From NCBI GenBank assembly GCA_003971905.1, contig RSEE01000172.1:1-58739 (forward strand): a stretch of DNA of 58,739 nucleotides, written 5' to 3'. Shown here piece by piece: positions 1 through 10,771 of this stretch; the first letter of the stretch is position 1, and every line of letters begins with the position of its first letter. The DNA is from Moniliella sp. 'wahieum'. Taxonomy: Eukaryota > Basidiomycota > Moniliellomycetes > Moniliellales > Moniliellaceae. A program made the translations under genes and the position numbers. The notes below the pieces were generated by a model. That model did not search any database. It saw only the letters and a program-made list of their open reading frames with translations, and was not told the origin of the DNA.

Positions 1-11
1 CCTAACCCTAA
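1..11. repeat. Partial telomeric repeat at window edge
   Basis: The first 11 bases are CCTAACCCTAA, just under two units of the CCCTAA/TTAGGG telomere repeat in the orientation expected at a left chromosome end. The match sits exactly at the edge and the DNA next to it has no clear gene, so it is probably a trimmed telomere. The array is too short to exclude chance. Confidence 0.55.
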
Positions 12-3000
12 GGTCGGAAACTGTTCCAGCAACGCCACTAGCCATTGGGTCTGGTGCCGTGCACACCCTGCAATCCATGCCTAGTATACCGGAGCCGCCG
101 CCGCACCATTGTGGCAGGAGACCCGCGCCGCCTGCGCCAGCGGCTGTGCGCACCGCCACGGCCGTCATAGTGCACAAGTGTCAGATCCTATGTTAATAGA
201 CACTGCAGCAGTAATGAGAGCGCATCTCCCTTCCAGCCCCCTCTGCCACATGGAAAGTTAGAGCCAAGTGCCCCTTCGGGACCGCGAACGCGACGAGAGA
301 CTAGCAATGCTCACTCCCCGTCGCCATGCATTAACAGCGCCCATGATGCCTAGCTAGTTCGCGAGCATCGCGGTCCCCACCCGGATGACCAGAGTGCGCT
401 CTTGACGAACGGACCGATGGAGACGAAACCTAGTACTCAATGAGTGTGGTGGTGGTGTGGTGAGGATGAGAGCGAGGGCGGTATTCGACAGGGCCAGACT
501 CGAGCAGCACCGTGGCCTGAGCAAAAGGCGGTGGAGGGCGATGTGGTTTGGGGCGACACAGCAAAGCTCGCCAGGCTGGCCGAGTGGATCGCGGTGGCGC
601 CCACGGATGGGCGCTGCACGAAGCACCCAGCACCACACCCTCTGGAAAGACCAGCCGCCATCATTACTCAGCGCTTAGCGAAGTCGAGCGAAATAGAGAG
701 AAAACGTTCGGGGGACGAGACATGGTGAGAACATCATGCTCATGCGTGAGAAAAGAGAGAGCGAAATGGCGCGTGCGTGGCTTGGGTATTAGCGCTAACT
801 AGTAACTTAGCGCTTAGCTGTGCCGTAGATCACGCGCACGCATCACTCACCACGTGGCATCAGAACCGTGGGGCACAGCCGCCATGCTCTTCTTGGATCG
901 ATGATCGGAGATTGATCGGAGATTGATCACCGGAGAACATAGAATCTGAGATGGACCTCACGTGTCACATGTCACATGTCACATCGGACATTTGTGAAAG
1001 GCTTCTTAGATCATCAATCAGCGATCATCAATCAGCGACCAGCGACCATGCATCTATCAGCGCACAAGCCACCACCATAGCCCACCCATCAAGGAAGCAC
1101 GTCCCCCTCAAAGTATATATGCCACCCGCATCCCTCGAGAGTGCGTTTTGGTGTGGCTTGTTGACGGCAGCGATGCGCGATTCGAGGAGTTGGTACGTGG
1201 AGGTTGGTGGTGCATGTCAGATCCGTTGATAGACCCCGCAGTACGCGTTGGTGCATGTGCTCTCATCAATCTCGCCCTGGCCCTCCCATCCGCTTCTCCT
1301 CTCTGCCATCCGCTTCGTCCATATTATTGGCTCATTACTTTTCATCCATCTCCACCTCCACCTCCGCATCCACCCCCCTGCCCCCATCTACCCACGCCAA
1401 CACTGATGCCAGGCACATATGCCCTATTTACTGACCCCTCATCGACCTCATCCGTCATCCGTCATGTTGTTAGTTTGACTCAAGTCATCTCCTCCGATTC
1501 GGTCTGACCTGTCGTCCCAAGTCAAGGTCCCTGGGCCGGTCTGTCTCCCCATATGCAGCCCTTCTTCAAGCAAATGGAAGACCAGATCTGTCTGGGCAGC
1601 ATCAGCTGATGGGGGATCAATCTGTTTTCTCGTTTTGTCTTTCACTACTGTCTGCCTTGGCCGTGCAATGGCGCGCTGCACTCCACCTTGTCTCACCTTG
1701 GCATCGCAGCAGTGCTAAGTCAAGTAATTTGAGCCCTTCGGTGCCTGTTATGTTGTCGCTCGCACTCTTTTTTCTCGCCTTGGCGTTGTGGGGTTTTCCT
1801 TCTTGTTTTAGTTGTGAATCCTCTTCTCCTTTACAATACGTCCAACAGTACAGCAAACGTCGTTTCGTCCTCCTCCTCTTGTCGCCGCATCACGTTGTAT
1901 TGAGTAGCGGAGTGTACTATTCAAGGCAAAAGGGGGTGGGTGTAGAATAACATTGTACCCGCGAGGGGTCATCCTACTTCTATGCAAAGTAGGGAAGAGA
2001 AGAAAGATAACTCGAACAAAAAAAAACAACAGTATAGATTGATCGTTCTATCCTGCGCCCATGCCGATGGGCTTGCAAATTAAGTTCCAGTGCGGCAGAT
2101 TGAGTGATTTGAAGTGGATCGGGATCAGCGTTACGAACCGTCAATGCTACATGGATACAGGACACGGTAACCATTTTCACCGCCAGCACCTGCTTCGCCC
2201 GTCCTTTGGGCCTCCACCACCTTCATTCAAGTTTCACCACTCTAGTATGGGGTTCGCACTGCGATTGGTGGTATCTTTACCGGCCCCACAGCCCCGATCG
2301 TCACCACGGGGCAGGGGCGTCGCTATGTCCAACGCATGTATCTTCATCAGCTCAGGTAGTATGCCGTGATGGTTCGTGGCTTCTCGAGATTATACACAAG
2401 ACAAGATGTGTGGGTTCAAGATTGCCTAGTAGTGCACGTTTGTGCCCAAGACAGTCAGCCTCGTTTCGGGCGTTGTGGGTGCTGCCTCTGCGTGCGATCT
2501 CGTTGTTAGCATCGGGATTTGTCCTGCGCTGCTCACAACAGTTCCCGATCCTTCGTTTATGCTGATGGAGCACGCGGGGGGGCACTGAGCCACACTCAAT
2601 CGGCCAGGGGCAGTGTACCTCGCAGCAAGAACGCGCCCCAGGGCATTTCTGCCTGGAGCCCCACTCAACACCATATGTCGAAGAGGTGGATGAGCCGCTG
2701 GCCCATTATACGTTCACACCGAAGAAGTTTTTGGGACCTACCACATGCCTGAGTGTGGTGGTAAGGGACTTGCATACGTTCGCTATGACCATATTAGTCT
2801 GGAGTGGGGCCCCGGCTCAAGTAGTAACAGAAAAGACACGAAGAAGGAGGATGTGATCTACGTCCCGGCATCCCCCCTTGCGTCCTCCCCCCTTCCTGCG
2901 TCACCACACGAACCACAAGTAGTTATACCGACCATCGACAGTGGCCCACTGTCAAGTATGTCTGTTGCCGTTACCCCAGAGTGTATTACCCCTGGCGTGG

Positions 3001-3639
3001 ATTCTTTGTCCCAGTAAAGAGGTTTGTAATGTATCCGACCACACTAGGTCCCATACTTATCGCTGCTGGTCCTACGTCCTTCTTTGATCCTGCAGGGATT
3101 CAGGGGCGTAAGAGAGACGATTGACGATTGACCTTCGTTATGTGTTTCCTCGGAGTCAGCGTTTCTTTGGTGATGTAGTACAATGTCTTATAAGGAGGGT
3201 TGAAATGTGGTCGGCCAAAATCCAGGTGATTGGGCTCGAGAGAGTGGGGGTTGGGCGGGACGTGGCGGTGAAGGAAGGGATAAATGAAGAGGCACAGAGA
3301 GTGGCTATATATCGTCGTCACCACAGCCCACACGTTCTACACCCTGATAGGTTGTTTACCTGTAGAGCTTAGTACTTTCTCCATCAATACTTAGGTCGGA
3401 CTTAGAGCCCATAGTGGCCTCGAAAGTGGAAGGGGGAGGGAGGATTCATCTCGCATATAGGTACAGAACGGACCGAGAGAGCTATGTGTCACACTGTTGG
3501 GGCCGGTTAGAGCTACTGCAAATGTGCCACTACCACGAGCGAGTCGCGCCGGAGAGGATCAACTGCCAGGCTAGCCCATGCTCCCCTCCGCGAGAGAGGG
3601 TACTACCCACTGAAGTTCGACCCAGTGTCTTTGCAAAGC
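12..3639. other. Subtelomeric stretch without a recognisable gene
   Basis: Short overlapping open frames occur on both strands but none shows a domain, a balanced composition or a plausible splice structure. Visible items are a short run of CACATGT units near 959-990, pyrimidine-rich tracts around 1270-1420 and 1700-1900, and a GATCGGAGATT duplication near 904-930. I see no tRNA, no transposase motif and no helicase typical of some fungal subtelomeres. Confidence 0.5.
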
Positions 3640-3667
3640 CCTAAGGCCTAAGGCCTAAGGCCTAACG
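3640..3667. repeat. CTAAGGC heptamer array
   Basis: Three exact copies of CTAAGGC, starting at 3641, are followed by CTAACG. The unit differs from the telomere repeat CCCTAA by a few bases and lies 3.6 kb from the apparent chromosome end. It could be an interstitial telomere-like remnant or a simple repeat. Confidence 0.6.
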
Positions 3668-4140
3668 TCTGATGGGCGCCACCTTCACTTTTTCCCGCCT
3701 CTCAACATCACACGTGGGTGCCAGCGACGCTAATCTAGCAGCTGAGATGAGCCTAAGGACCAGCCGGAACCTGAAAGCAGTTGGGAAAAACAGCAGAACG
3801 GCCGCATCCATGCGACCATAGCGGTGCAAGCGCCCGCACCGACCGGACCGCACCTCTCTCAGCATAGACCGGGCAGATAGTCTTCATTGCACCTATATCC
3901 CTCTTACACTATGAGACGGGCGAGAGAGGAGAGGCTGCGCAGCCAGATTCGAGAAGTAGCTTCCACTTGACACAGCGGATGGCGTCGAACCAAGTGAGGC
4001 ACCTTCCACCGGCACCGACCCCATGCCTGATGAGGCCTGCCCCTTTTCCCATGTCACCCTGTCCTACACCCCCCCTTGCTGCGGACCAGTTGATCCAACC
4101 TCACCCACAGCCTGCAGAGCCCGAAGAAGAGAAGCCCGTA
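3668..4140. other. Short gene-free interval
   Basis: No coding sequence, RNA gene or repeat stands out here. It separates the heptamer array from the 98-base tandem repeat. Confidence 0.4.
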
Positions 4141-4434
4141 TCTCAATGTCATAAGATCGGCTGGGAAATCCTGCACACTTTTACGTCATAGGCACGTGCC
4201 GACCGATGCCACGTTCCCAGCCACCCGCAGCCAGAGAATCTCAATGTCATAAGATCGGCTGGGAAATCCTGCACACTTTTACGTCATAGGCACGTGCCGA
4301 CCGATGCCACGTTCCCAGCCACCCGCAGCCAGAGAATCTCAATGTCATAAGATCGGCTGGGAAATCCTGCACACTTTTACGTCATAGGCACGTGCCGACC
4401 GATGCCACGTTCCCAGCCACCCGCAGCCAGAGAA
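4141..4434. repeat. 98-base tandem repeat, three copies
   Basis: A 98-base unit beginning TCTCAATGTCATAAGATCGG is repeated head to tail at 4141, 4239 and 4337 with essentially no differences, so the expansion is recent or kept uniform. It lies downstream of the eS28 stop codon. The last part of the unit is shared with a dispersed repeat that also occurs inverted near 31.8 kb. Confidence 0.9.
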
Positions 4435-4640
4435 TCGGTGATATTATTTGCCCTCTCCAGCGTGGAAGGGTTCCAGCGTGGAACGGTAGCGACGGTGGAA
4501 CGGTGGCTAAGGTGGCGAAGGGGACCGGTGGCTAAGGTGGCGATGGGGGAACGGTGGCTAAGGTGGCGACGCAGCACCATGCTGGGGCGAAGCCCCAGCC
4601 GACCGGGCCGTAGGCCCGGTGGTCCTCCTCGTGGGGGTAA
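4364..4640 (+). repeat. Dispersed repeat, copy 1 (inverted relative at 31712-31863)
   Basis: Blocks ACACTTTTACGTCA, TGCCACGTT, GGGGAACGGTGGCTAAGGTG and the hairpin GCTGGGGCGAAGCCCCAGC occur here in the same order as in the reverse complement of 31712-31863. This copy holds about three extra units of CGGTGGCTAAGGTGGCGA near 4501, 4526 and 4552, where the other copy has one. The right end is palindromic and is followed by ACCGGGCCGTAG in both copies. Confidence 0.75.
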
Positions 4641-4674
4641 ATGCAGTATATTTGAGTTGGGGCCAATCCAGAGC

Positions 4675-4994
4675 TTAGCGCAGACGCCTGGGAAAAGGAC
4701 GGGGAGTCGCCGGTCAGTTGAGCTCGGCCAAAACAAGCGCAAGCAGAAGCGCAAGAGCAAGAGCAAGGGCAAGAGCAAGCGGGGAAGAGCCACGTACCGC
4801 GCCTCGCGCTCCGACTCGAGCAGCGCCAGGATGTCATCCACCTTGACGGGGCCCTTGACGTTCCGGATGATGGAGCGGGTCGAGTCGTCCATGAACTCGA
4901 CGCGGACCTGGATCACGCCACCGCGCGAGCCAGTGCGGCCGAGGACCTTGGTCACCTTGGCGAGCTTGACAGGTTGCTTCGAGACGGCCTCCAT
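4675..4994 (-). CDS. RPS28: 40S ribosomal protein eS28
   Basis: This encodes the small-subunit protein eS28, which lies near the mRNA exit channel of the 40S subunit. Exon 1 runs from the ATG at 4994 down to 4798 and exon 2 covers 4687-4675. The intron at 4797-4688 starts GTACGT and ends CAG, and splicing gives 69 residues ending ESEREARRLR, the typical eS28 C-terminus. The segment [17 protein letters not shown] is also characteristic. The length is the usual one for the family. Only four full codons lie after the intron, so an unspliced reading hides the true stop. The gene is divergent to uS7 and probably shares a promoter with it. A tandem repeat lies about 240 bases past its stop. Confidence 0.95.
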
Positions 4995-5339
4995 CGTTGG
5001 TGGGAGCCAGCTCGGCGGGCGCTGGGCTGCGGCCAGGACAGCCGCGGGAGCAGTAGGGTTGCCTTTCCGCCTTGGCTGCTTACCCCGGTGGACCCATTGC
5101 GCCAGAGGGTGAGTGTGGGCGCAATTTATTTCCCTCGGCTGCATCCTACGCGGGCAGAAGGCCAGCAGTAGGGTTTCACCGTGTGCGCCGCGCCACCGCG
5201 GCAGGTGAGACGCTAGCCCAGCCGGTCCGGCGCTCCTGCCTGCCCCACCCACCCCATCCCTCCCTCCCCTCCTTTTTCTCCCGGTGCGCATTTCCCTGCC
5301 AACTGCCGCAAGTGGGCCGGACTAACCAACGCAGAGCAG
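4995..5339. promoter_or_regulatory. Shared divergent promoter of eS28 and uS7
   Basis: These 345 bases separate the start codons of two ribosomal protein genes on opposite strands. A divergent pair this close allows coordinated expression from a common nucleosome-free region. The half near uS7 is rich in pyrimidines (around 5222-5280), which suits ribosomal protein transcript starts in fungi. I could not identify a specific factor site with confidence, and a 5' UTR intron cannot be excluded. Confidence 0.55.
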
Positions 5340-5960
5340 ATGGCGACTGTGCAGACGATTCCCAAGGAGGCCGCCGCGGTGGCTGCGCCCAAGGGGGCGG
5401 TGCTGCTGTTTGGCAAGTACGATGTGCAGGAAGTGGAGGTGAAAGACTTGTCGCTGCAGGACTACATTGCGCTGCGGAACGCGGTCTATGTCCCGCACAC
5501 GGCCGGGCGGTACGCGTCCAAGGCGTTCAAGAAGGCGTCGATGCCGATTGTAGAGCGGCTGGTGGATGCACTGATGATGAATGGGAGGAACAATGGCAAG
5601 AAGATCATGGCCGTTCGCATTGTGGCGCACGCGTTTGAGATCATCTCGCTCTTGACGGACCAGAACCCGATCCAAGTGTTGGTGGATGCGGTGATCAACA
5701 CGGGGCCCAGGGAGGACTCGACGCGGATCGGGTCCGGGGGCACGGTGCGGCGGCAAGCGGTGGACGTGTCGCCGCTGCGGAGGGTCAACCAAGCCATCTC
5801 GCTCTTGACCATTGGCACACGCGAATCCGCGTTCCGCAACGTTAAATCCATCTCGGAATGCCTGGCCGATGAGCTGATCAACGCCGCCAAGGGCTCCTCC
5901 AACTCGTACGCCATCAAGAAGAAGGACGAGCTGGAGCGGGTGGCCAAGAGCAACCGGTGA
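5340..5960 (+). CDS. RPS5: 40S ribosomal protein uS7
   Basis: This encodes uS7 of the 40S head, which contacts the 3' major domain of 18S rRNA near the exit site. The single uninterrupted frame gives 206 residues. The core is unmistakable: [24 protein letters not shown] sequence near residues 78-98, [20 protein letters not shown] near 135-154, and the ending [20 protein letters not shown]. The N-terminal 25 residues (alanine-rich, up to FGKYDV) are variable between fungi. The ATG at 5340 is preceded by GCAGAGCAG, so the 5' UTR may be spliced. No intron is needed inside the coding region, and no indel is apparent in this gene. Confidence 0.96.
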   Translation: MATVQTIPKEAAAVAAPKGAVLLFGKYDVQEVEVKDLSLQDYIALRNAVYVPHTAGRYASKAFKKASMPIVERLVDALMMNGRNNGKKIMAVRIVAHAFEIISLLTDQNPIQVLVDAVINTGPREDSTRIGSGGTVRRQAVDVSPLRRVNQAISLLTIGTRESAFRNVKSISECLADELINAAKGSSNSYAIKKKDELERVAKSNR

Positions 5961-7536
5961 TCCGCCTCTCGTTCTGTCTTTGTTCCTTTCTCGTATTGCA
6001 TGCATTCAATCAGTGGGCGGGCGATATAGGTCAGCAGTGAGCGAGGAGCGGAGCGGAGCGGTCAGGCTGAGCGTTGACTGGTCCCCACAATGTAGGAGGT
6101 GACAGGCCCCCACAATGTAGGAGGTGACAGGCGAACTGGCTGGTTCGCGGATGTGATGGAGAGACGCAGCTGTAACCTGTCACTGGTGGTGGGCCCCCAG
6201 TGGCACGCTCTGCACGAGAGGTCCAAGCCCTACCGCGCGAAGGCGAAGACCAAACGGTGGACGGCACATGGGGGCGGTTTTGGCCCGCGTGAGGGGATGG
6301 AAGGGGGATGGTGGATGGCGGATGGCGTGGAGGGGCTAGTTGGTGGCAACCTGCCATGCCACGCTGGCGTTGTTGGATTGGTGTTGGTGTCGAACCGCGG
6401 GTAACCCTACCGCGTCGGGGGCTAGCATGCTCGTGCCCAGTCTGCCAGTCTGGCATACGGGCGGACCGCTGGCGGGAACAAGATCCACGAGCCAGCTGGG
6501 ATGGAAGTGGCTGGATGGTGCATGATGCATGACGCACGACGCATGATGCATGCCGTATGACGCGATGTGACGCGTGGCACGCGACAGGCGCCGGTGGGCC
6601 GGGTGGAGGGCACGGGGGCAGCCACGCCGCAGCCGGGCGGGCAGAACGGCCAGGGGTGTCACTGGACGGTCACCGGTCCCCTGCCCGCGAACCATGCGCA
6701 GACTGACTGGTGTGGTGCTGCGCTCCCATTCACGCTGCCTCGGCGGCGGCGTGGGCAGGGGGTGCCTGTGCGCGCGGCGGCCGCCGATACTGCCCCAGGC
6801 GGCCTGTGATTGGGCAGCGCGGCGCCTGTGTTGCGTGCCGGGGAGCGGGCCCAGCAAATTTGCGACGCACTGCGCGCCAGTGCTGGGGCGACGGGACGCG
6901 TGGCCACGGGCGGCAGGGGGAGCGGCGATGCCCAGGCACAGGCGCCGTGCGGGCCCGTGGGTGGGCGCCGTGCTGGCTCCTGTTTGCCACGGCCGCCCCA
7001 GCCGAACGCCGCCGCCCCCCCCACCATCTCGGCTGTCCGTGCTGCTGCCCGCATCGCTGTGGCCCTTCTCTCCCCGCCCACCCCCTCCGTGCTCCCCAGC
7101 AGGTACGTCTGCCCCCGCGCCCCCGTGTCCCCTGCCGCCGCCGGGCTGCCATGGCCATGCCTTGGCCACAGCCGCTGCCCCTCCTTCCTCCATCCTGGCT
7201 GTCGACATGCATGCCCTCCCTCGCCGCTGCGGTGCTCCCGGCGGCGTCGCTGCCTCGTGGCCATGCGCCTGTTCTCCGCCATGCCCTCGTCTCTTGCTTT
7301 GCGCTGCGCTGGATACGGGCTCGCCGCCCCGACGGAGGATAGAGACCTGTCGATCGCTGTGGCAGTGCTGTGGCAAATGTTCTGGCAGCGCCAACCGCGG
7401 TGGCCCCCGCAATGACCTCCGCCTTTCGGGGTCGTGCATGCTTGAATAGCTTCCTCTCTTACTGATCCTTTCCCCTTTCGTTTGCAGTTACATCCGACCC
7501 TCCCTTCCCTTGTGCGTGTGAGCACATTTGAGCAAG
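5961..7536. other. Intergenic region and casein kinase leader
   Basis: A 25-base tandem pair (CCCCACAATGTAGG...) lies at 6083-6131, and a run of ATGCATGACGC-like units lies near 6519-6585. From 6600 to 7440 the DNA is very GC-rich and open in several frames on both strands, which reflects composition rather than coding. A 5' UTR intron for the kinase is plausible: CAGGTACGT near 7101 could pair with the pyrimidine-rich TTTGCAG ending near 7488. I found no conserved protein here. Confidence 0.45.
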
Positions 7537-8561
7537 ATGGATCTTCGTGTAGGAGGCAAGTTCCGCATCGGCAAGAAGATTGGTTCGGGCTCGTTTGGTG
7601 ACATCTACCTCGGCATCAACATCATTTCCGGTGAGGAGGTGGCCATCAAGCTCGAGTCGATCAAGGCCAGGCACCCGCAGCTGGAGTACGAGGCGAAGGT
7701 GTACAAGTCCTTGGCTGGCGGCGTGGGTGTGTCGTTTGTGCGCTGGTTTGGCCAAGAGTGCGACTACAATGCTATGGTCATCGATCTGCTGGGCCCATCC
7801 CTGGAAGATCTGTTCAACTTCTGCCACCGCAAATTCAGCCTCAAGACTGTCCTTCTCCTCGCCGACCAAATGATCTCGCGCATCGAGTACATCCACTCGC
7901 GCCACTTTATTCACCGTGACATTAAGCCCGACAACTTCCTCATGGGTATTGGCAAGCGCGGGAACCAGGTCAACATTATCGACTTCGGTCTGGCCAAGAA
8001 ATACCGTGACCCCAAGTCCCACCTCCACATCCCTTACCGTGAGAACAAGAACCTCACGGGTACCGCCCGTTACACCTCGATCAACACCCACCTTGGTGTC
8101 GAGCAGTCCCGCCGGGATGACCTCGAGTCGCTCGGGTACGTCCTGATGTACTTCCTCCGCGGCAGCCTTCCGTGGCAGGGACTCAAGGCGGCAACTAAGA
8201 AGCAGAAGTACGACCGGATCATGGAAGAAGAAAATGACCACCCCACGGAACTTCTTTGCCGTGGCTTCCCCTCGGAGACGGCAGTGTACCTCAACTACTG
8301 CCGCTCGCTTCGCTTTGACGACAAGCCCGACTACAGCTATCTCCGCAAACTGTTCCGTGACCTGTTTGTGCGGGAGGGAGTACCAGTACGACTATGTTTG
8401 ACTGGTCCATTCAACAGCAGCGCAGCAAGGACGACCGTCGCGCTGCCCCGCGCGCCGACCCTGCTGCCCCGCTCCCTCGCCGTCGTCCGCTGATGGACGA
8501 GGCTGCGCATGCGTCGCGGCGCCCGGAGAATGGCCCTTTTGACCGCCCCGAGTACCTGTGA
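7537..8561 (+). CDS. Casein kinase I (Hrr25/CK1 delta-epsilon type)
   Basis: This is a Ser/Thr kinase of the CK1 family that phosphorylates primed or acidic substrates in DNA repair, ribosome maturation and trafficking. From the ATG at 7537 the frame shows the glycine loop GSGSFG (residues 16-21), the ATP lysine in VAIKLE (38), HRDIKPDN (126-133), IIDFGLAK (147-154), the CK1 signature [13 protein letters not shown] (175-187) and KKQKY (221-225). At 8221-8250 the protein reads [10 protein letters not shown] where the family has a EKKMTTPTE-like stretch, which fits one added and one lost base that cancel out. Near 8381 and 8399 two further shifts are needed to read YQYDYV and then [12 protein letters not shown]. 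That frame ends at the TGA at 8559-8561 and gives about 341 residues with only a short C-terminal tail. No coding intron is seen. Confidence 0.93.
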
Positions 8562-8997
8562 ACACGTGAAACCCCATAACCCCCCAACCCTTCTTAACCC
8601 CCTGTTGAGTGGCGATCTTGTCGCCCTTAGTTCATCCGGGCCATTTTCTGTCCATGTTTGGCTCTTGAGGCGGCGATCCCACTCTCGCGCCCCGATCCCC
8701 TGACGCCCCCATGATATGGCCGGAGCCCCCCCACTGCCAGCAGGTTGGGCGAACTTGATTCCCCCGCCTCAAGACTGTGTTTGCAAGCCGGGAGAGGAAG
8801 GGGCGTTGACATAGGACGCGGATGGGCATCCTTGCCTCTGTCTCCCTGCCTTTTCCACTCCACGCTACTGTTCCAACTTGGTATTTGCCGTTCGTTCGTT
8901 CCTAGGGCCCGGGGACGGCAATGTATGTTTTTCGTTTGACATGAACGTGGTTGGTAGACAGCATGTAAGCTTGTATTTGTAATTTAGAGGTGCGTAC
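8562..8997. other. Casein kinase 3' flank
   Basis: No gene is visible in these 436 bases. The stretch probably carries the kinase 3' UTR and ends at the CGTAC that was duplicated by the neighbouring LTR element. Confidence 0.5.
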
Positions 8998-9237
8998 TGT
9001 TGGCCTAGGGAGCCGGACGGGCAGAAGGATGAGGAGAAGGTGATGGATTGGAGCCAGAGTTGGGTCTGGGTACAGAGGCATCTATATAGGAGGCTGGACT
9101 AGGCACAGGGACAGTGAGTCACACAGGAGAGAGTGCAGGGCACAGGGACAGTGACACGCAGGGACGTCAGCGTGGAAGCCGATGGAACCGAGGCGAACCT
9201 GGTCTACCGACTGGGAGCCAGAGGATCACAGTCAACA
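8998..9237. repeat. Left LTR
   Basis: The LTR is 240 bases, starting TGTTGGCCTAGGG and ending CAGTCAACA, and has the same sequence as the right copy. A TATA-like motif lies near 9082-9090. It is preceded by the target duplication CGTAC. Confidence 0.88.
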
Positions 9238-9953
9238 CCCCCGCTGGCCAGGGAACCCGGAGACATCGGTTGTGGGATGAGCTCCTGCCAGTGGATGTAG
9301 AGAGGGGAGGACTTGAGTGGCAACCGGGACGAATGGCCTGGAGTTGTGCATGGCCACACGACTGGCCTACACCCCCGCTGTCCAGGATGACACCTGAACG
9401 AGCCGAGCGCTTGTGGTTGGTGTATTGTGCGACCGCCAGATGCTTGTAGAAGTCTTAGAAGTAAAAGTAGTAGGGGTTGCGCCCGAAGCGATTGGTGGGC
9501 AAAAGTAAAAAGCACCAGTTATAGGTGTAGTGAAAGAAAATTGGAAACTTGGAGTAAATGCGGTCCAAGGTCGTTGGCATCAAAATTGGATGCGTTTGGT
9601 AGTTGTTTGGTTCCGCATGCCTGGTGCCAGTGGGGTCCATTGGGCATGGGAAATGAACGGGCGCTATGCGTCAACCGTCTTGATCTGTTTGGGTTCTCTT
9701 GTTGTTGAAAAAGAGGAGTGGAAGAAGTTGGGTGACCACCCCCCCCATCCTTTCCCCAGGTGCCCCGGATGAATTGGCAATCCGGGGCGTGTAGCCGTGG
9801 GTGGGGCACTTGATGAGCAGCCACCCCGCTTTCTGCGATTCGCCTGCGCCGTTTTGTCGTTGGAGGAATTTCGTCTCGTTGACGATACCCGACACGTTTT
9901 GTTCCGTCGTGTGTTGTCCTAAAAATCATTGCCCCATCTGTGGGGGACGAGTG

Positions 9954-10030
9954 TGCCGATTGTGACGGTAGTATGCCGATTGTGGCGGTAGTATGCCGAT
10001 TGTGGCGGTAAGGTGCCGATTGTGGCGGTG
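9954..10030. repeat. 20-base minisatellite inside the LTR element
   Basis: Four head-to-tail copies of TGCCGATTGTGGCGGTAGTA, with small differences, start at 9954, 9974, 9994 and 10014. The array lies in the internal non-coding part of the LTR element. Confidence 0.85.
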
Positions 10031-10151
10031 GTGTTGTTGGGCGGGAGGACGGGTGTGTCTTGTGGGCTTGGCGGCTTAGCTTGGGCTTGTAGGCTTGGGG
10101 GTGGGCTTGCTTGAAGAGCGCTCCCCTTCCGGGGGGATCAGATTGTAGCTC

Positions 10152-10391
10152 TGTTGGCCTAGGGAGCCGGACGGGCAGAAGGATGAGGAGAAGGTGATGG
10201 ATTGGAGCCAGAGTTGGGTCTGGGTACAGAGGCATCTATATAGGAGGCTGGACTAGGCACAGGGACAGTGAGTCACACAGGAGAGAGTGCAGGGCACAGG
10301 GACAGTGACACGCAGGGACGTCAGCGTGGAAGCCGATGGAACCGAGGCGAACCTGGTCTACCGACTGGGAGCCAGAGGATCACAGTCAACA
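10152..10391. repeat. Right LTR
   Basis: This is the second copy of the 240-base LTR, with the same ends and the same TATA-like motif. It is followed directly by CGTAC, the second copy of the target duplication. Confidence 0.88.
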
Positions 10392-10771
10392 CGTACGAGT
10401 GTTTGGCTTGCCTGCCAACGGATGTTGTTTGTCTCGGCCTCGGTAGGCGACATAGACTGTCGCGGGTGTAAGCGTCCTGGAAAAGCCCCAGCTCAAAAGC
10501 CCCAAACATGGAGAAGGACAGGTCTGTACGGATGCATGCAGCGCAGGGCACACGGCGCAAGCGCACGGTTTAACCCCTAACAGGTGAAGGGAGAAGCGGA
10601 TCAAGGAAGGCGAAAAAGCACAGTCTGCTGGCCAAGGCGATGGATGACCCAGGCGGACCTGGGGGTTGTTCAGGACGCCGTCTATGAACTGCCGTCGAAC
10701 GCGTCAACAAACAGCAAACTAGGGGAAGGGGGAAAGTGAGAGGGTGGGGGTGGGGCGACGACACCAAAAAG

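Larger units (their letters stand above)
8998..10391. mobile_element. Complete non-autonomous LTR element (TRIM-like)
   Basis: Two direct repeats of 240 bases (8998-9237 and 10152-10391) read the same in every stretch I compared. Each begins TGTTGG and ends TCAACA, the TG...CA form with short inverted ends typical of LTRs. The element is flanked by a perfect 5-base duplication, CGTAC, at 8993-8997 and 10392-10396, the footprint of integrase. Each LTR has a TATA-like CTATATAGG about 85 bases in. The internal part is only 914 bases and shows no gag, protease, reverse transcriptase or integrase motif, so it must move in trans like TRIM elements. Near-identical LTRs imply recent insertion. I did not find a convincing primer binding site or polypurine tract, and the element's orientation is unknown. 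Confidence 0.88.

Noticed and set aside
6336..7439. Very long open frames on both strands upstream of casein kinase I
   Set aside because: They overlap on several frames at once, are arginine/glycine/proline-rich and show no motif. GC-rich DNA with few stop codons explains them.
9114..9449. Protein frames with the same N-terminal peptide at 9114 and 10268
   Set aside because: The shared peptide comes from the duplicated LTR, not from a gene.
9519..10235. 238-residue minus-strand frame inside the LTR element as a possible gag
   Set aside because: The composition is low-complexity, the frame runs across the 20-base minisatellite and no nucleocapsid zinc knuckle or protease motif is present.
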